The position numbers were made by a program, and so were the translations under genes. Positions 33,278 through 41,774 of a stretch of DNA of 43,502 nt are shown here, one piece after another (the stretch's first letter is position 1; each line of letters starts with the position of its first letter). Below the pieces are notes generated by a model. That model saw nothing but the letters and a program-made list of their open reading frames with translations. It had not been told where the DNA came from and did no database searches. Origin of the DNA: Flavobacteriia bacterium (GTDB taxonomy: Bacteria > Bacteroidota > Bacteroidia > Flavobacteriales_D > Crocinitomicaceae); assembly GCA_947455255.1 (NCBI GenBank), contig CANGOA010000007.1, forward strand, positions 1 through 43,502, written 5' to 3'.

Positions 33278-34537
33278 ATGAAACTACAAAAACAAGTCAT
33301 CATAGCATTTGTATTTTCTTGTTTGTGTTTCTTTTCATTTTCTCAAAAAATTTCGTTAAAACAAGCACTTATACTGGCTGTAGAAAAAAATCCTGACCTC
33401 AAAATTTTAGCTTGTAATGTAACAATGCATGAAGCAGATACTATCACAGCAGGTTTAAGACCGAATCCTATTTTCAATACACAAGATTTATTTTTACTGA
33501 ATTCTAACTATTTTCCAGCTGGTTCTAGTTTGTTTGGTCCAAAAAATAGACAAACTTGGTTTCAATTAACCAAACCGTTCATTTTACCCGCACAACGAAA
33601 AAATAAAATTGCTTTAGCACATCAAAACTTAGTACAGGAACAAAAAAATTATAAAGAATCGGAACGAAACGTACTAATAAATGTCGCAAATCAATGGATT
33701 AATGTTTGGTATGCTCAAAAGCAGTTAGACATCTTAAAAGAAGCTAAGGAAAATTTAGACTCACTTGTGTTAATTAATAACCTACGCTTTAAAAATCAAG
33801 TTATATCTCATTCTGATTTAATGCGTGTAGAACTATTAGCAAATCAATTCTCAGTAAAAATCAAAACAGCTACCCAAAGTGTTCAAAATTCTATGATGGA
33901 ATTACGTTATACACTTGGGGGCGATGAAAAATTAGAAATTGATACGACAGACAATTTAATTTTTTCAAAATATAACTTTACAAATTATGATAGTTTACTA
34001 CGTTTTGCACTAATGTATCGGAGCGATATTCAAGTTGCAAAATCTACTATCGATGTTGCAAATGCAAATATTAAATTTCAAAAAACATCCGCATTACCAA
34101 CACCTGAGTTGGGATTTATTTTAAATCCTCAAAATACGCTACCTTATGCAGGGTTTTACGGGACACTTGTATTTCCAATTTTTTCTCGGAATCAAGGTGA
34201 GATTAAAAAATCAAACATCCTAAAAAATCAATCAGAAATTGCATTACTTGCGAATGAGAAATTAGTTCAAACGGAATTATTGAATGCATACCAAATGTTT
34301 AAACAACAAAAAGAGAACGTGGATCTTTATACGGATTATATTCAAATTTCGGATAAAATTTTAGCAAATGTGCGTTACAATTATTTAGCTGGAGGTACCA
34401 ACATTGTCGATTATCTTGAAGCACAAAGAAGCTGGATAGATACGCAACAACAATTTTTTGAAATCCAATATAATTTCCGAGGTAGTTTATTGCAAATGCT
34501 TTATACAGCTGGAATTATCCAACAATTAGCCCAATAA
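33278..34537 (+). CDS. TolC-family outer-membrane efflux protein
   Basis: 419 residues. Signal peptide ends near FSFSQ (about 22). Two repeats of the outer-membrane efflux family follow: SLKQALILAVEKNPDLKILACN near the start, long helices with VANQWINVWYAQKQLDIL, and a second half with NYLAGGTNIVDYLEAQRSW near the end. It is the outer-membrane channel of the tripartite pump encoded by the next genes. One base separates it from the adaptor gene. It is the CusC/CzcC-type component by context. Confidence 0.92.
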   Translation: MKLQKQVIIAFVFSCLCFFSFSQKISLKQALILAVEKNPDLKILACNVTMHEADTITAGLRPNPIFNTQDLFLLNSNYFPAGSSLFGPKNRQTWFQLTKPFILPAQRKNKIALAHQNLVQEQKNYKESERNVLINVANQWINVWYAQKQLDILKEAKENLDSLVLINNLRFKNQVISHSDLMRVELLANQFSVKIKTATQSVQNSMMELRYTLGGDEKLEIDTTDNLIFSKYNFTNYDSLLRFALMYRSDIQVAKSTIDVANANIKFQKTSALPTPELGFILNPQNTLPYAGFYGTLVFPIFSRNQGEIKKSNILKNQSEIALLANEKLVQTELLNAYQMFKQQKENVDLYTDYIQISDKILANVRYNYLAGGTNIVDYLEAQRSWIDTQQQFFEIQYNFRGSLLQMLYTAGIIQQLAQ

Positions 34538-34538
34538 C

Positions 34539-35543
34539 ATGATGTATAGAATAGTGTTTAGTATTTGTTTTTTTTTAGTAGCAGCTTGTTCTTCTAAAGC
34601 CAAATCAAAAAACCAGGATTATTTATCTCCAATCGTTTCTAAAAATGGCACGATTATTACTTTTCAAAGTCAAAAAATTTCAAATAATTTTGATGCCGAA
34701 AAATTGACTTCTAGTTTGTTAATTGCGGATTTAACCTCGCCTGCGAAAGTTGCCGCAACTGTTGAAAATTCTGGAGAAATTTCAAACCAAAACATCGTAT
34801 TGTTTGACAATTCGGACTTAGCAAGTAGTTATTCGATGTTAAAACAACATTTGATGAATATGAATCAAATTAAAAATGTAACTATCAAACAACGAAAAAT
34901 AGAATACGATCGTATCTATGATTTGAAAATGCATGGTGCAGCATCAGGGAAGGATTTATTAGAAGCACAAACCGCATTAGCATTGGAAGAAACAAATTTA
35001 GCCAATGAAAAAGCTGCATTAATTGAGCATGAAACGAAGTTTAAAATGAATGGATTTAATCCTGAAAAGCTTCGTAAAGCAAAAAATGGTGCAGTTTTTA
35101 TTATCTGTGATATCCCTGAAAACCTAATTCATGCTACCAAAGAGGGGCAACATTGTTCCTTGAAATTTAATGCATATCCAAATGAAACGTTCGAAGGAAA
35201 AATAGAAGAAATTACGGATGTGGTTGATCCTCAAACCCGTATGATTAAACTAAGAATTAGTGTGAAAAACACGGATGATATTCTAAAAGCTGGAATGTTT
35301 GCCATGGTTTCTTTTGGAATTAATGAAGGTAAACATCTTACTATCAGCAAATCTTCGGTTATTACCATTCAAGGAAGAAATTATGCATTTGTAAAAACAT
35401 CTTTGCTCACTTTTGAACGAAGAGAAATTTCAATTGGAAATGAAATTAACAATCGTATTATCGTCTTTAGTGGAATTATAGAAGGAGAAAACGTTGTTTC
35501 TTCCGGGTTAATGCAGTTAAAAGGATTATCATTTGGTTATTAG
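34539..35543 (+). CDS. RND efflux periplasmic adaptor lipoprotein
   Basis: 334 residues. A lipoprotein signal ends LVAAC (Cys17). The middle has an alpha-hairpin (about 98-165; LKQHLMNMNQ...KDLLEAQTALALEETNLANEKAAL) flanked by half-lipoyl strands. A beta-barrel domain with FEGKIEEITDVVDPQTRMIKLRISV and a membrane-proximal end complete the HlyD/CusB-type fold. It should link the inner-membrane pump to the TolC-like channel. It is shorter than many CusB proteins and has no extra metal-binding extension. Confidence 0.9.
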   Translation: MMYRIVFSICFFLVAACSSKAKSKNQDYLSPIVSKNGTIITFQSQKISNNFDAEKLTSSLLIADLTSPAKVAATVENSGEISNQNIVLFDNSDLASSYSMLKQHLMNMNQIKNVTIKQRKIEYDRIYDLKMHGAASGKDLLEAQTALALEETNLANEKAALIEHETKFKMNGFNPEKLRKAKNGAVFIICDIPENLIHATKEGQHCSLKFNAYPNETFEGKIEEITDVVDPQTRMIKLRISVKNTDDILKAGMFAMVSFGINEGKHLTISKSSVITIQGRNYAFVKTSLLTFERREISIGNEINNRIIVFSGIIEGENVVSSGLMQLKGLSFGY

Positions 35544-35545
35544 TT

Positions 35546-35854
35546 ATGAGACAAGTACAATTATTTATAGACGCTGATATACTTCGTAAAAATCGACCAT
35601 TATACGAATATGTAATTTATAAATTGGTGCAGGAAGGAGTGAGTGGTGCAACCGTTTTTAGAAGTGTATTAGGTTTCGGAGAAGAGAAAGTCATTAAACG
35701 TCCGGATGAATTGTTCAGTTTCGATGGCGCTACGATGTTAATTACGTTTATCGAAACAGAGGAAAAAGTGAAATCTGTTTTAAATCTTCTGAAAGAGGAT
35801 ATACAAAAATGTTTGGTGATTACTCATCCAGTAGAACGTTTTATCTATGATTAA
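35546..35854 (+). CDS. DUF190 PII-like protein
   Basis: 102 residues. The pattern VQLFIDADILRKNRPLYEYVIYKLVQEGVSGATVFRSVLGFG is that of DUF190, small trimeric proteins with a PII-like fold. It starts 2 nt after the adaptor gene and overlaps the pump gene by 8 nt, so it is made together with the pump. PII-like proteins have been reported beside heavy-metal efflux genes, where they could sense a nucleotide or metal and adjust the transporter; this role is inferred here from position. Confidence 0.85.
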   Translation: MRQVQLFIDADILRKNRPLYEYVIYKLVQEGVSGATVFRSVLGFGEEKVIKRPDELFSFDGATMLITFIETEEKVKSVLNLLKEDIQKCLVITHPVERFIYD

Positions 35855-38800
35855 ACAACTCTTAATATTTAGTCTTAAAAAACGCTGGGTAATCATTGCC
35901 ATAAGTGCTTTACTTATGGTACTAGGTTTTTTTAGCTTTCGAGAATTAAAAATCGAAGCATATCCAGATATTGCAGATACTAACGTAATTGTCATAGCAC
36001 AATTTCCTGGAAGAGCATCCGAAGAAGTTGAGCAACAAGTGACAATCCCCATCGAACGAGCGCTTCAAAACACACCCAATATTTTAGATCGACGTAGTAG
36101 AACTATTTTTGGGTTGTCTGTAGTACAGCTTACATTTAAAGATGGTACGGATGACTATTTTGCGAGACAGCAAGTCATTGAGCGCTTATCTGCAGCGCAA
36201 TTACCAGATGGAGTGTTACCTGAACTTGCACCACTTTCCACAGCAGTTGGAGAGATTTTACGTTACGTAGTAGATGCACCTTCTACATATACGCCTACTG
36301 AATTAAGGGATTTACAAGATTGGGTAATTAAACCTTCACTATTACAAGTGCCTGGAATAGCTGATGTTGTTACGTTTGGAGGGCCGATGAAACAATTTCA
36401 TATTCTTACTGCACCTGAAAAATTGCGTAAGTATGATTTAAAATTGGCGGATATCATTAATTCCATCAATGAGAATAATAAAAATACGGGTGGTGGTATT
36501 ATAGCACGCGGAGGACAAGGCTTTGCGATTCGAGGATTAGGAGCAATCAAGGATATTAATGACATTGAAAATATTGTAATTAAATCGGATAATGGTTTTC
36601 CGGTTTATGTAAAAGACATCGCTTCCATTGAAATCACTCCACCTTCACCAAGCGGTGTGTTAGGATACAAAACTTCAGAGGAAAAAGAAGATGTTAAAAG
36701 TGGGGTAGAAGGGATTATTTTACTTAGACGTTATGAAAATCCAAGTGAGGTATTAGAAAAATTAAAAGCAAAAATCAACGATATTGAGTCTAATGAATTA
36801 CCAGCCGAGGTAAATATTAAACCATTGTATGATCGTAGTTTTTTAATAGATCATTCCTTAGAAACGGTTGCACATACTCTGTTTGAAGGTATTTCTATTG
36901 TCGTTATTATCCTTATTTTCTTTTTGGGTAGTTTTCGAAGTGCGTTGGTTGTTGCAATTACTATTCCTTTTTCCTTATTATTTGCGTTTATATTAATGCA
37001 TTTGACAGGTATTCCTGCGAACTTACTTTCCTTAGGTGCAATCGATTTTGGAATTATTGTCGATGGTGCCTGCGTAATGACGGAGTACCTCATAAGGAAG
37101 TATCGATCGGCCACTCCAGAAGATAAACGACAAGGAATTATTAAAATTACTTTGATGGCAGCTCAAGAAGTTGGTAAAGAAATTTTCTTTTCGGTGACCA
37201 TTATTATCTTGGCATATATGCCGATTTTATTGATGACACGCGTGGAAGGTAAACTCTTTTCACCGATGGCATTGACTTTAGCGTTTGCGGTGATTGGTTC
37301 GATGATTGCTTCATTAACGTTCATACCTGTATTGATTTCATTTGTGTATAAGAAAGATTTACAAGACATCCATAAAAAAATCAAAAAACCTAAAAATTAT
37401 TTGTTGGATAAAATCGATAAAGGGTATGAACACATGATGAAAAAATTCATGGTGAATTATAAGAAAACAACTATTATTACAGCATCTATTGTGATTTTAT
37501 TATCCCTTTGGAGTTTTAAATTAGGGACTGAATTTTTACCACCTTTAGATGAAGGTTCAATTTTTTTACGAGCTAATTTTCCTTCAGGCATAACCATTCA
37601 AGAAAATGCAAAGTATGCTCCTAAAATTAGAAGAATCATCAGTAAATACCCACAAGTAGATTTTGTAATTACGCAATCTGGTCGCAACGATGATGGTACG
37701 GATCCCTTTCCAGCAAACCGTAATGAGATTTTAATTGGGTTGAAAAATTACGATTTATGGAGCGATAAAATTTCTAAAAAAGACTTAGTTTCAAAAATTA
37801 AAGATGACTTAAAAAAGAATTTACCGGGTGTTTCTATTAATTCAGGACAACCAATTATTGACCAAGTAATGGAAATTGTAACAGGCTCTGCTGCGGATTT
37901 AGCTGTTTCTATTGTGGGAGATAATTTGACTGTAATGCGTCAAAAAGCAGATAGTATTGTTGAAATTGTCAATAATACCCGTGGTAGCGATAATGTAAAC
38001 ATAGAACAAGAAGGACCGCAAGATCAATTGGCTATTGATATTGACCGGACAGCTGCTGCTCGTTATGGAATTAACATTGCCAACATCCAAAATATGATTG
38101 AAGCTGCAATTGGCGGTAAAACAATTTCAACGCTATATGACAATTACAAAAGATACGATATTGTGATTCGATTTTTACCTCAATATAGAAATTCCATAGA
38201 TGACATAAAAGACCTTCAAATTCCTTCTATAAGTGGTTCGATGATTCCTGTAAGTCAATTGGCGAATGTGCACTTTGTTCAAGGACAAACAAACATTTAC
38301 CATTATGGAAGTAAACGAATGATTACAGTTCGTACAAATATTAAAAACAGGGACCAAGGTAGTTTTGTAAGAGAATTAAGAAAGAAAATAGAACATAAAA
38401 TAAATATTCCTCGAGGTTATCGTTTAATGTACGGTGGTCAATTTGAGAATTTAGAACGTGCCTCTTCTCGTTTATTAGTCATTGTTCCATTAGTTTTAAT
38501 AGGGGTGTTTATTATTCTTATCATGCTGTACAAAGGGGACTTACGAGATGCTTCTTTAGCAATGTCTTGTGTATTATTCTCTTTACCGGGTGGTGTTTGT
38601 TTCCTATTATTTAGAGGATATTATTTCAATATTTCTGCAGGAGTAGGATTTGTTTCGCTATTTGGAATCGCCATCATGACAGGAATTCTCTTTGTCTCTG
38701 CCTTTAAACTCAAGCAGGAAGAAGGTAAATTGAGTTTATTTAATGCCATTTTAGATTCTTCTGTAGAACAAATTAATGTGCGTATCATGGTGATCACTTT

Positions 38801-39014
38801 GGCTGTTATGGGATTAGTTCCTGCAGCTATTTCATATGGTATTGGTTCAGATGTCCAACGACCATTAGCGACCGTAATAATCGGAGGACTGATAAGTACA
38901 ATGATATTTGCGCCAATTTTACTACCAAGTATTTATTACTGGACAGAGAAAAAACGCGTTGAGAAAAAAGAAAGTTTAGGTAAATTAGATGAGTTGGATG
39001 AGTTTGAAGATTAA
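35847..39014 (+). CDS. CzcA/CusA-family heavy-metal RND efflux pump
   Basis: 1055 residues, full length for the family, with 12 expected membrane helices and two large periplasmic loops. The helix-4 motif DFGIIVDGACVMTEYL carries the two Asp and one Glu used for proton relay in heavy-metal pumps; the N-terminal block QFPGRASEEVEQQVTIPIERAL and the mid-protein GTEFLPPLDEGSIFLRANFP are CzcA/CusA signatures. It exports divalent (Co/Zn/Cd) or monovalent (Cu/Ag) ions; I cannot decide which. It forms a tripartite system with the two upstream genes. Confidence 0.95.
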   Translation: MIKQLLIFSLKKRWVIIAISALLMVLGFFSFRELKIEAYPDIADTNVIVIAQFPGRASEEVEQQVTIPIERALQNTPNILDRRSRTIFGLSVVQLTFKDGTDDYFARQQVIERLSAAQLPDGVLPELAPLSTAVGEILRYVVDAPSTYTPTELRDLQDWVIKPSLLQVPGIADVVTFGGPMKQFHILTAPEKLRKYDLKLADIINSINENNKNTGGGIIARGGQGFAIRGLGAIKDINDIENIVIKSDNGFPVYVKDIASIEITPPSPSGVLGYKTSEEKEDVKSGVEGIILLRRYENPSEVLEKLKAKINDIESNELPAEVNIKPLYDRSFLIDHSLETVAHTLFEGISIVVIILIFFLGSFRSALVVAITIPFSLLFAFILMHLTGIPANLLSLGAIDFGIIVDGACVMTEYLIRKYRSATPEDKRQGIIKITLMAAQEVGKEIFFSVTIIILAYMPILLMTRVEGKLFSPMALTLAFAVIGSMIASLTFIPVLISFVYKKDLQDIHKKIKKPKNYLLDKIDKGYEHMMKKFMVNYKKTTIITASIVILLSLWSFKLGTEFLPPLDEGSIFLRANFPSGITIQENAKYAPKIRRIISKYPQVDFVITQSGRNDDGTDPFPANRNEILIGLKNYDLWSDKISKKDLVSKIKDDLKKNLPGVSINSGQPIIDQVMEIVTGSAADLAVSIVGDNLTVMRQKADSIVEIVNNTRGSDNVNIEQEGPQDQLAIDIDRTAAARYGINIANIQNMIEAAIGGKTISTLYDNYKRYDIVIRFLPQYRNSIDDIKDLQIPSISGSMIPVSQLANVHFVQGQTNIYHYGSKRMITVRTNIKNRDQGSFVRELRKKIEHKINIPRGYRLMYGGQFENLERASSRLLVIVPLVLIGVFIILIMLYKGDLRDASLAMSCVLFSLPGGVCFLLFRGYYFNISAGVGFVSLFGIAIMTGILFVSAFKLKQEEGKLSLFNAILDSSVEQINVRIMVITLAVMGLVPAAISYGIGSDVQRPLATVIIGGLISTMIFAPILLPSIYYWTEKKRVEKKESLGKLDELDEFED

Positions 39015-39029
39015 TATCGAATTACTGAA

Positions 39030-39584
39030 ATGAGTTATAAAGATTTAATTATTAAGTATTTAATGATTATGGGGTTTGGCCTCATCATTTTTTATATTGA
39101 TGAAAAGGATTTTTTTCACTACAAATGGACATTAGCACTAATTGACGTATTAGCATTTTTCAAAGCTTGGTATTTTATTTATTTCAGTTACAAAAAAATC
39201 CTTCATATTTCCGAAAATAACATTCCTTATAATGGATATTTACGCTTTATGTTAATCAACATTTTCATGGTAATATTATCATTTGGAGTTGATTATATGT
39301 GTTTATACAAAGTTGATCACAATTGTTTTGTTGGGGTAAATAAACACTTTTCGTATTATGAGTTGGTTTTTGAATTCTGGTATTTTAGTGTGTTGAACTT
39401 TTCATTCTTCGGATACGGCTATTTAATGCCAATATCGGTTGCCTCTAAATTTGTTGTGTTACTTGAAGTAATACTTTCATTTACAACTGTTTTCTTTATT
39501 TTATCTGACTTTGTGAGCTTGAAAGAATCACTTTCAGATCAAATGAAAACGAAGAAGAAAAACAATAAGCGAAATGTGATGTAA
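39030..39584 (+). CDS. Potassium-channel-like membrane protein with altered filter
   Basis: 184 residues with about four membrane helices (7-22, 34-52, 72-92, 138-161). The last part, ELVFEFWYFSVLNFSFFGYGYLMP...SKFVVLLEVILSF, has the layout of a two-helix ion channel: pore helix, filter, second helix. The filter reads FFGYGY (126-131) where true potassium channels have TVGYGD, so Thr and Asp are replaced. It lies 15 nt after the pump gene, so it is probably in the metal efflux operon. It may be a degenerate or differently selective channel, or only a structural relative. Confidence 0.65.
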   Translation: MSYKDLIIKYLMIMGFGLIIFYIDEKDFFHYKWTLALIDVLAFFKAWYFIYFSYKKILHISENNIPYNGYLRFMLINIFMVILSFGVDYMCLYKVDHNCFVGVNKHFSYYELVFEFWYFSVLNFSFFGYGYLMPISVASKFVVLLEVILSFTTVFFILSDFVSLKESLSDQMKTKKKNNKRNVM

Positions 39585-40826
39585 TCATCCTTTCACTAAC
39601 TCAATCACCGTAATCTCAGGTAAAATACCAACCCTTCCTGGGAATCCTAAAAACCCAAATCCACGGTTTACATAAATATGTTGGTCGTTTTTTGGATATA
39701 ATCCTGCCCATTGTGGGTAAATGTATTTCACAGGACTCCATTTGATTCCAGGGATTTCAATTCCAAATTGCATTCCATGCGTATGTCCTGCTAATGTTAA
39801 ATGCACCTTTTTTGGATGAGGTATAGTTACCGCTTCCCAATGGGATGGGTCGTGGGATAATAATACTTTGAACGTTGAATCTTCGATCGGAGCAATGGCT
39901 TTATCCAAATCTCCATGTTTCACAAATCCACGTTTCCCCCAGTTTTCTACCCCAATCAACGCGATTTTTTCGCCGTCTTTTTCCAAATGTAAACTTTCAT
40001 TCAACAACAAACGGAAACCGATTTTACCATGAACATCTTTTAAATCTTGTAAATTTTTAGCTTTCGCTTCCTCTGACGGCCATTGTACATAATCTCCATA
40101 ATCATGATTCCCTAAGATGGAAAACTTTCCGTGTGGCGCGTCTAATTGCGAAAAATGCTCTATCCAAGGATCCATTTCGGTAGCAACGTTGTTTACTAAG
40201 TCACCCGTAAAAACAAGGATATCACTTTTCTGAGCATTGGCTAGTTCAATTCCTCTTCGAACTGCTGCCACATCGTCCAACGAACCAGAATGTATATCTG
40301 AAAGTTGCGTGATTTTAAATCCATGAAAAGCATCCGGTAAATCTTTAAAGGCAATTTTTACTTTGTGCACGCGGTAATCGTATTTTCCTTTGATCATTCC
40401 CCAAGCCGTTCCTACGAATGGAATAGCTGCCAATCCTAAAGCTATTTGACTCACAAATTTTCGTCGACCCCACATGTGTAAATCTTCCGAACCAACAGTA
40501 TGACGCATTTTTTGGATGCCTACATATCCACCTTGGATCAAACGAACAATATCTTCAATCAATAAAAATGGGGTAACAATGATTTTTGGAGCTAAGGAAA
40601 GAATAGCTAATCCCATGATGTAACTTCCGCCTTTTGGAGGTCCACCCGCCATTTTACCGGATGCACCTACGTATATGATAATCACCATTAATACGATGTC
40701 AAACAACCAATAGGCATAGTTTACATAGACTGCTTTGGGTCCTGTAAAAACCGTTTTCATTGCTTGAAAAACATATAAATCAACCAATAACCAAATGGCA
40801 ATAAAAATAAAAAAGCGAAAAATCAT
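39585..40826 (-). CDS. Membrane-anchored metallophosphoesterase
   Basis: 413 residues. Three to four N-terminal membrane helices (about 2-20, 38-55, 68-90, 126-142), then a calcineurin-type phosphoesterase: LSDIHSG (D177, H179), FTGDLVN (D209), LGNHDYGDY (N240, H241), LLSHDP and LAGHTHGMQFG. All metal ligands are kept. The build is that of YkuE/YaeI-type phosphodiesterases that act on membrane lipids such as UDP-sugar lipids. Single gene; its stop directly abuts that of the channel-like gene. Confidence 0.92.
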   Translation of the reverse strand: MIFRFFIFIAIWLLVDLYVFQAMKTVFTGPKAVYVNYAYWLFDIVLMVIIIYVGASGKMAGGPPKGGSYIMGLAILSLAPKIIVTPFLLIEDIVRLIQGGYVGIQKMRHTVGSEDLHMWGRRKFVSQIALGLAAIPFVGTAWGMIKGKYDYRVHKVKIAFKDLPDAFHGFKITQLSDIHSGSLDDVAAVRRGIELANAQKSDILVFTGDLVNNVATEMDPWIEHFSQLDAPHGKFSILGNHDYGDYVQWPSEEAKAKNLQDLKDVHGKIGFRLLLNESLHLEKDGEKIALIGVENWGKRGFVKHGDLDKAIAPIEDSTFKVLLSHDPSHWEAVTIPHPKKVHLTLAGHTHGMQFGIEIPGIKWSPVKYIYPQWAGLYPKNDQHIYVNRGFGFLGFPGRVGILPEITVIELVKG

Positions 40827-40922
40827 ACGTAACTATTATTAAGAATGATTAAAGATAAGAAAAGGAAAAGGAGGATTGGTAATAAAATCGATGAAGAGGG
40901 AAATAAAGTAGATGGAGGAAGA

Positions 40923-40980
40923 GGTCACCTCCCTCGATCCCTCCTCACTTCGATAAACTCAGTGTAAACTTGGAGGGAAG
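40923..40980 (-). repeat. CCCTCC element interrupted by a CTTCG element
   Basis: Read on the minus strand this is CTTCCCTCCAAG, then about 21 nt (TTACACTGAGTTTATCGAAG), then GAGGAGGGATCGAGGGAGGTGA-like sequence. The outer parts match the intact copy at 41034-41070; the inner part matches the CTTCG...CTCAG family. This is a nested repeat. The surrounding gap 40827-41136 (310 nt) holds only this and the next repeat; no gene was seen. Confidence 0.82.
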
Positions 40981-41033
40981 ACAATAGCTCACTTCGTAAT
41001 AGTATAACCACATTAAACTTTAATGACTGTAAA

Positions 41034-41070
41034 ACTTCCCTCCTGGAGGAGGGATTAAGGGAGGTGACTA
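41034..41070 (+). repeat. Intact CCCTCC...GGAGGG intergenic element
   Basis: CTTCCCTCCTGGAGGAGGG followed by ATTAAGGGAGGTGAC, in inverted orientation to the interrupted copy 53 nt upstream. Nearly identical to the left half of the element at 9972-10003. Confidence 0.85.
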
Positions 41071-41136
41071 CTATTGAATTTAAGAAAAAAGAGGACTTTA
41101 TACAAGTACATTTATCGAAAATTAGAAGCTAAAATC

Positions 41137-41703
41137 TTAATAAAACACCAAATATTTATAGTATCCAAAAAATTCTCGGATCGTGGAGAAAAAGTCGTTT
41201 GCTTCCACATAATTGGCGTGTATTCCATCGACTTGAGCAATTCCAACATTTTTCAAGGCTAATTTGCTGCGAGAAATATGATAATATTGGGTAATGACAA
41301 TCACTTCTTTTTCATTGGGGAAATCTTTCACAAAATTTTCTGCTGTTTCGTGAGTGGTGTTTCCCTTGTTATCAATCACTATCGCTCGTTTAGGAACTCC
41401 GTGTTGCATTAAATATTCTGCCATTTTATCCCCTTCTTTATATCCTTCTTTTCCGAATCCACCACTGACATAAAGTATCTGAACAGTCTTATTTTGATAC
41501 AATTCAAGCCCCTTGTCTACACGAGCTTTTAATCGGTCAGATAAGGTACCATCTTCATTGACTTTATTTCCAAAAACAATTCCGACGTTCGTTGGTTTGA
41601 CTTCGTCTGTAAATCCATCGATGAGTATACACACGATATGAATAAAAAACCATGCAACAAATAGTTTTAAAAATAGCTTAGTAAACTTGAATGCTAAAAA
41701 CAT
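41137..41703 (-). CDS. YdcF/SanA-family membrane protein (DUF218)
   Basis: 188 residues with an N-terminal membrane helix (about 8-28). The soluble domain has the DUF218 pattern: NVGIVFGNKVNEDGTLSDRLKARVDKGLELY, ILYVSGGFG, DKMAEYLMQHGVP, DNKGNTTHETAENF and VITQYYHISRSKLALKN. SanA/ElyC relatives affect envelope integrity and vancomycin sensitivity or lipid-carrier use; the reaction is not known. It lies 71 nt downstream of ileS, beyond a terminator, so it is likely transcribed separately. Confidence 0.88.
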   Translation of the reverse strand: MFLAFKFTKLFLKLFVAWFFIHIVCILIDGFTDEVKPTNVGIVFGNKVNEDGTLSDRLKARVDKGLELYQNKTVQILYVSGGFGKEGYKEGDKMAEYLMQHGVPKRAIVIDNKGNTTHETAENFVKDFPNEKEVIVITQYYHISRSKLALKNVGIAQVDGIHANYVEANDFFSTIREFFGYYKYLVFY

Positions 41704-41722
41704 ATACTAGTATTTATCTGTG

Positions 41723-41754
41723 AAAAAAATAAGGCCACGAAATGTCGTGGCCTT
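41723..41754 (-). terminator. Intrinsic terminator of ileS
   Basis: A perfect 10-bp stem AAGGCCACGA / TCGTGGCCTT with an AATG loop (41731-41754); on the minus strand it is followed by a T-run (41730-41723). It lies 20 nt after the ileS stop. Confidence 0.92.
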
Positions 41755-41774
41755 ACATTCTATTTTTATTAAAA

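Noticed and set aside
35847-35854. Programmed frameshift between DUF190 and the RND pump
   Set aside because: Both genes have good ATG starts and full-length domains; the 8-nt overlap fits ordinary translational coupling.
39585-40826. Metallophosphoesterase as the missing PgsA of the pgs operon
   Set aside because: PgsA/CapA also has a phosphoesterase-like fold, but this protein has the YkuE-type order with several N-terminal helices, is over 6 kb away and is a single gene.
41074-41262. Small plus-strand open frame over the end of the YdcF-like gene
   Set aside because: It starts in an intergenic repeat, runs antisense to a well-supported gene and shows no domain.
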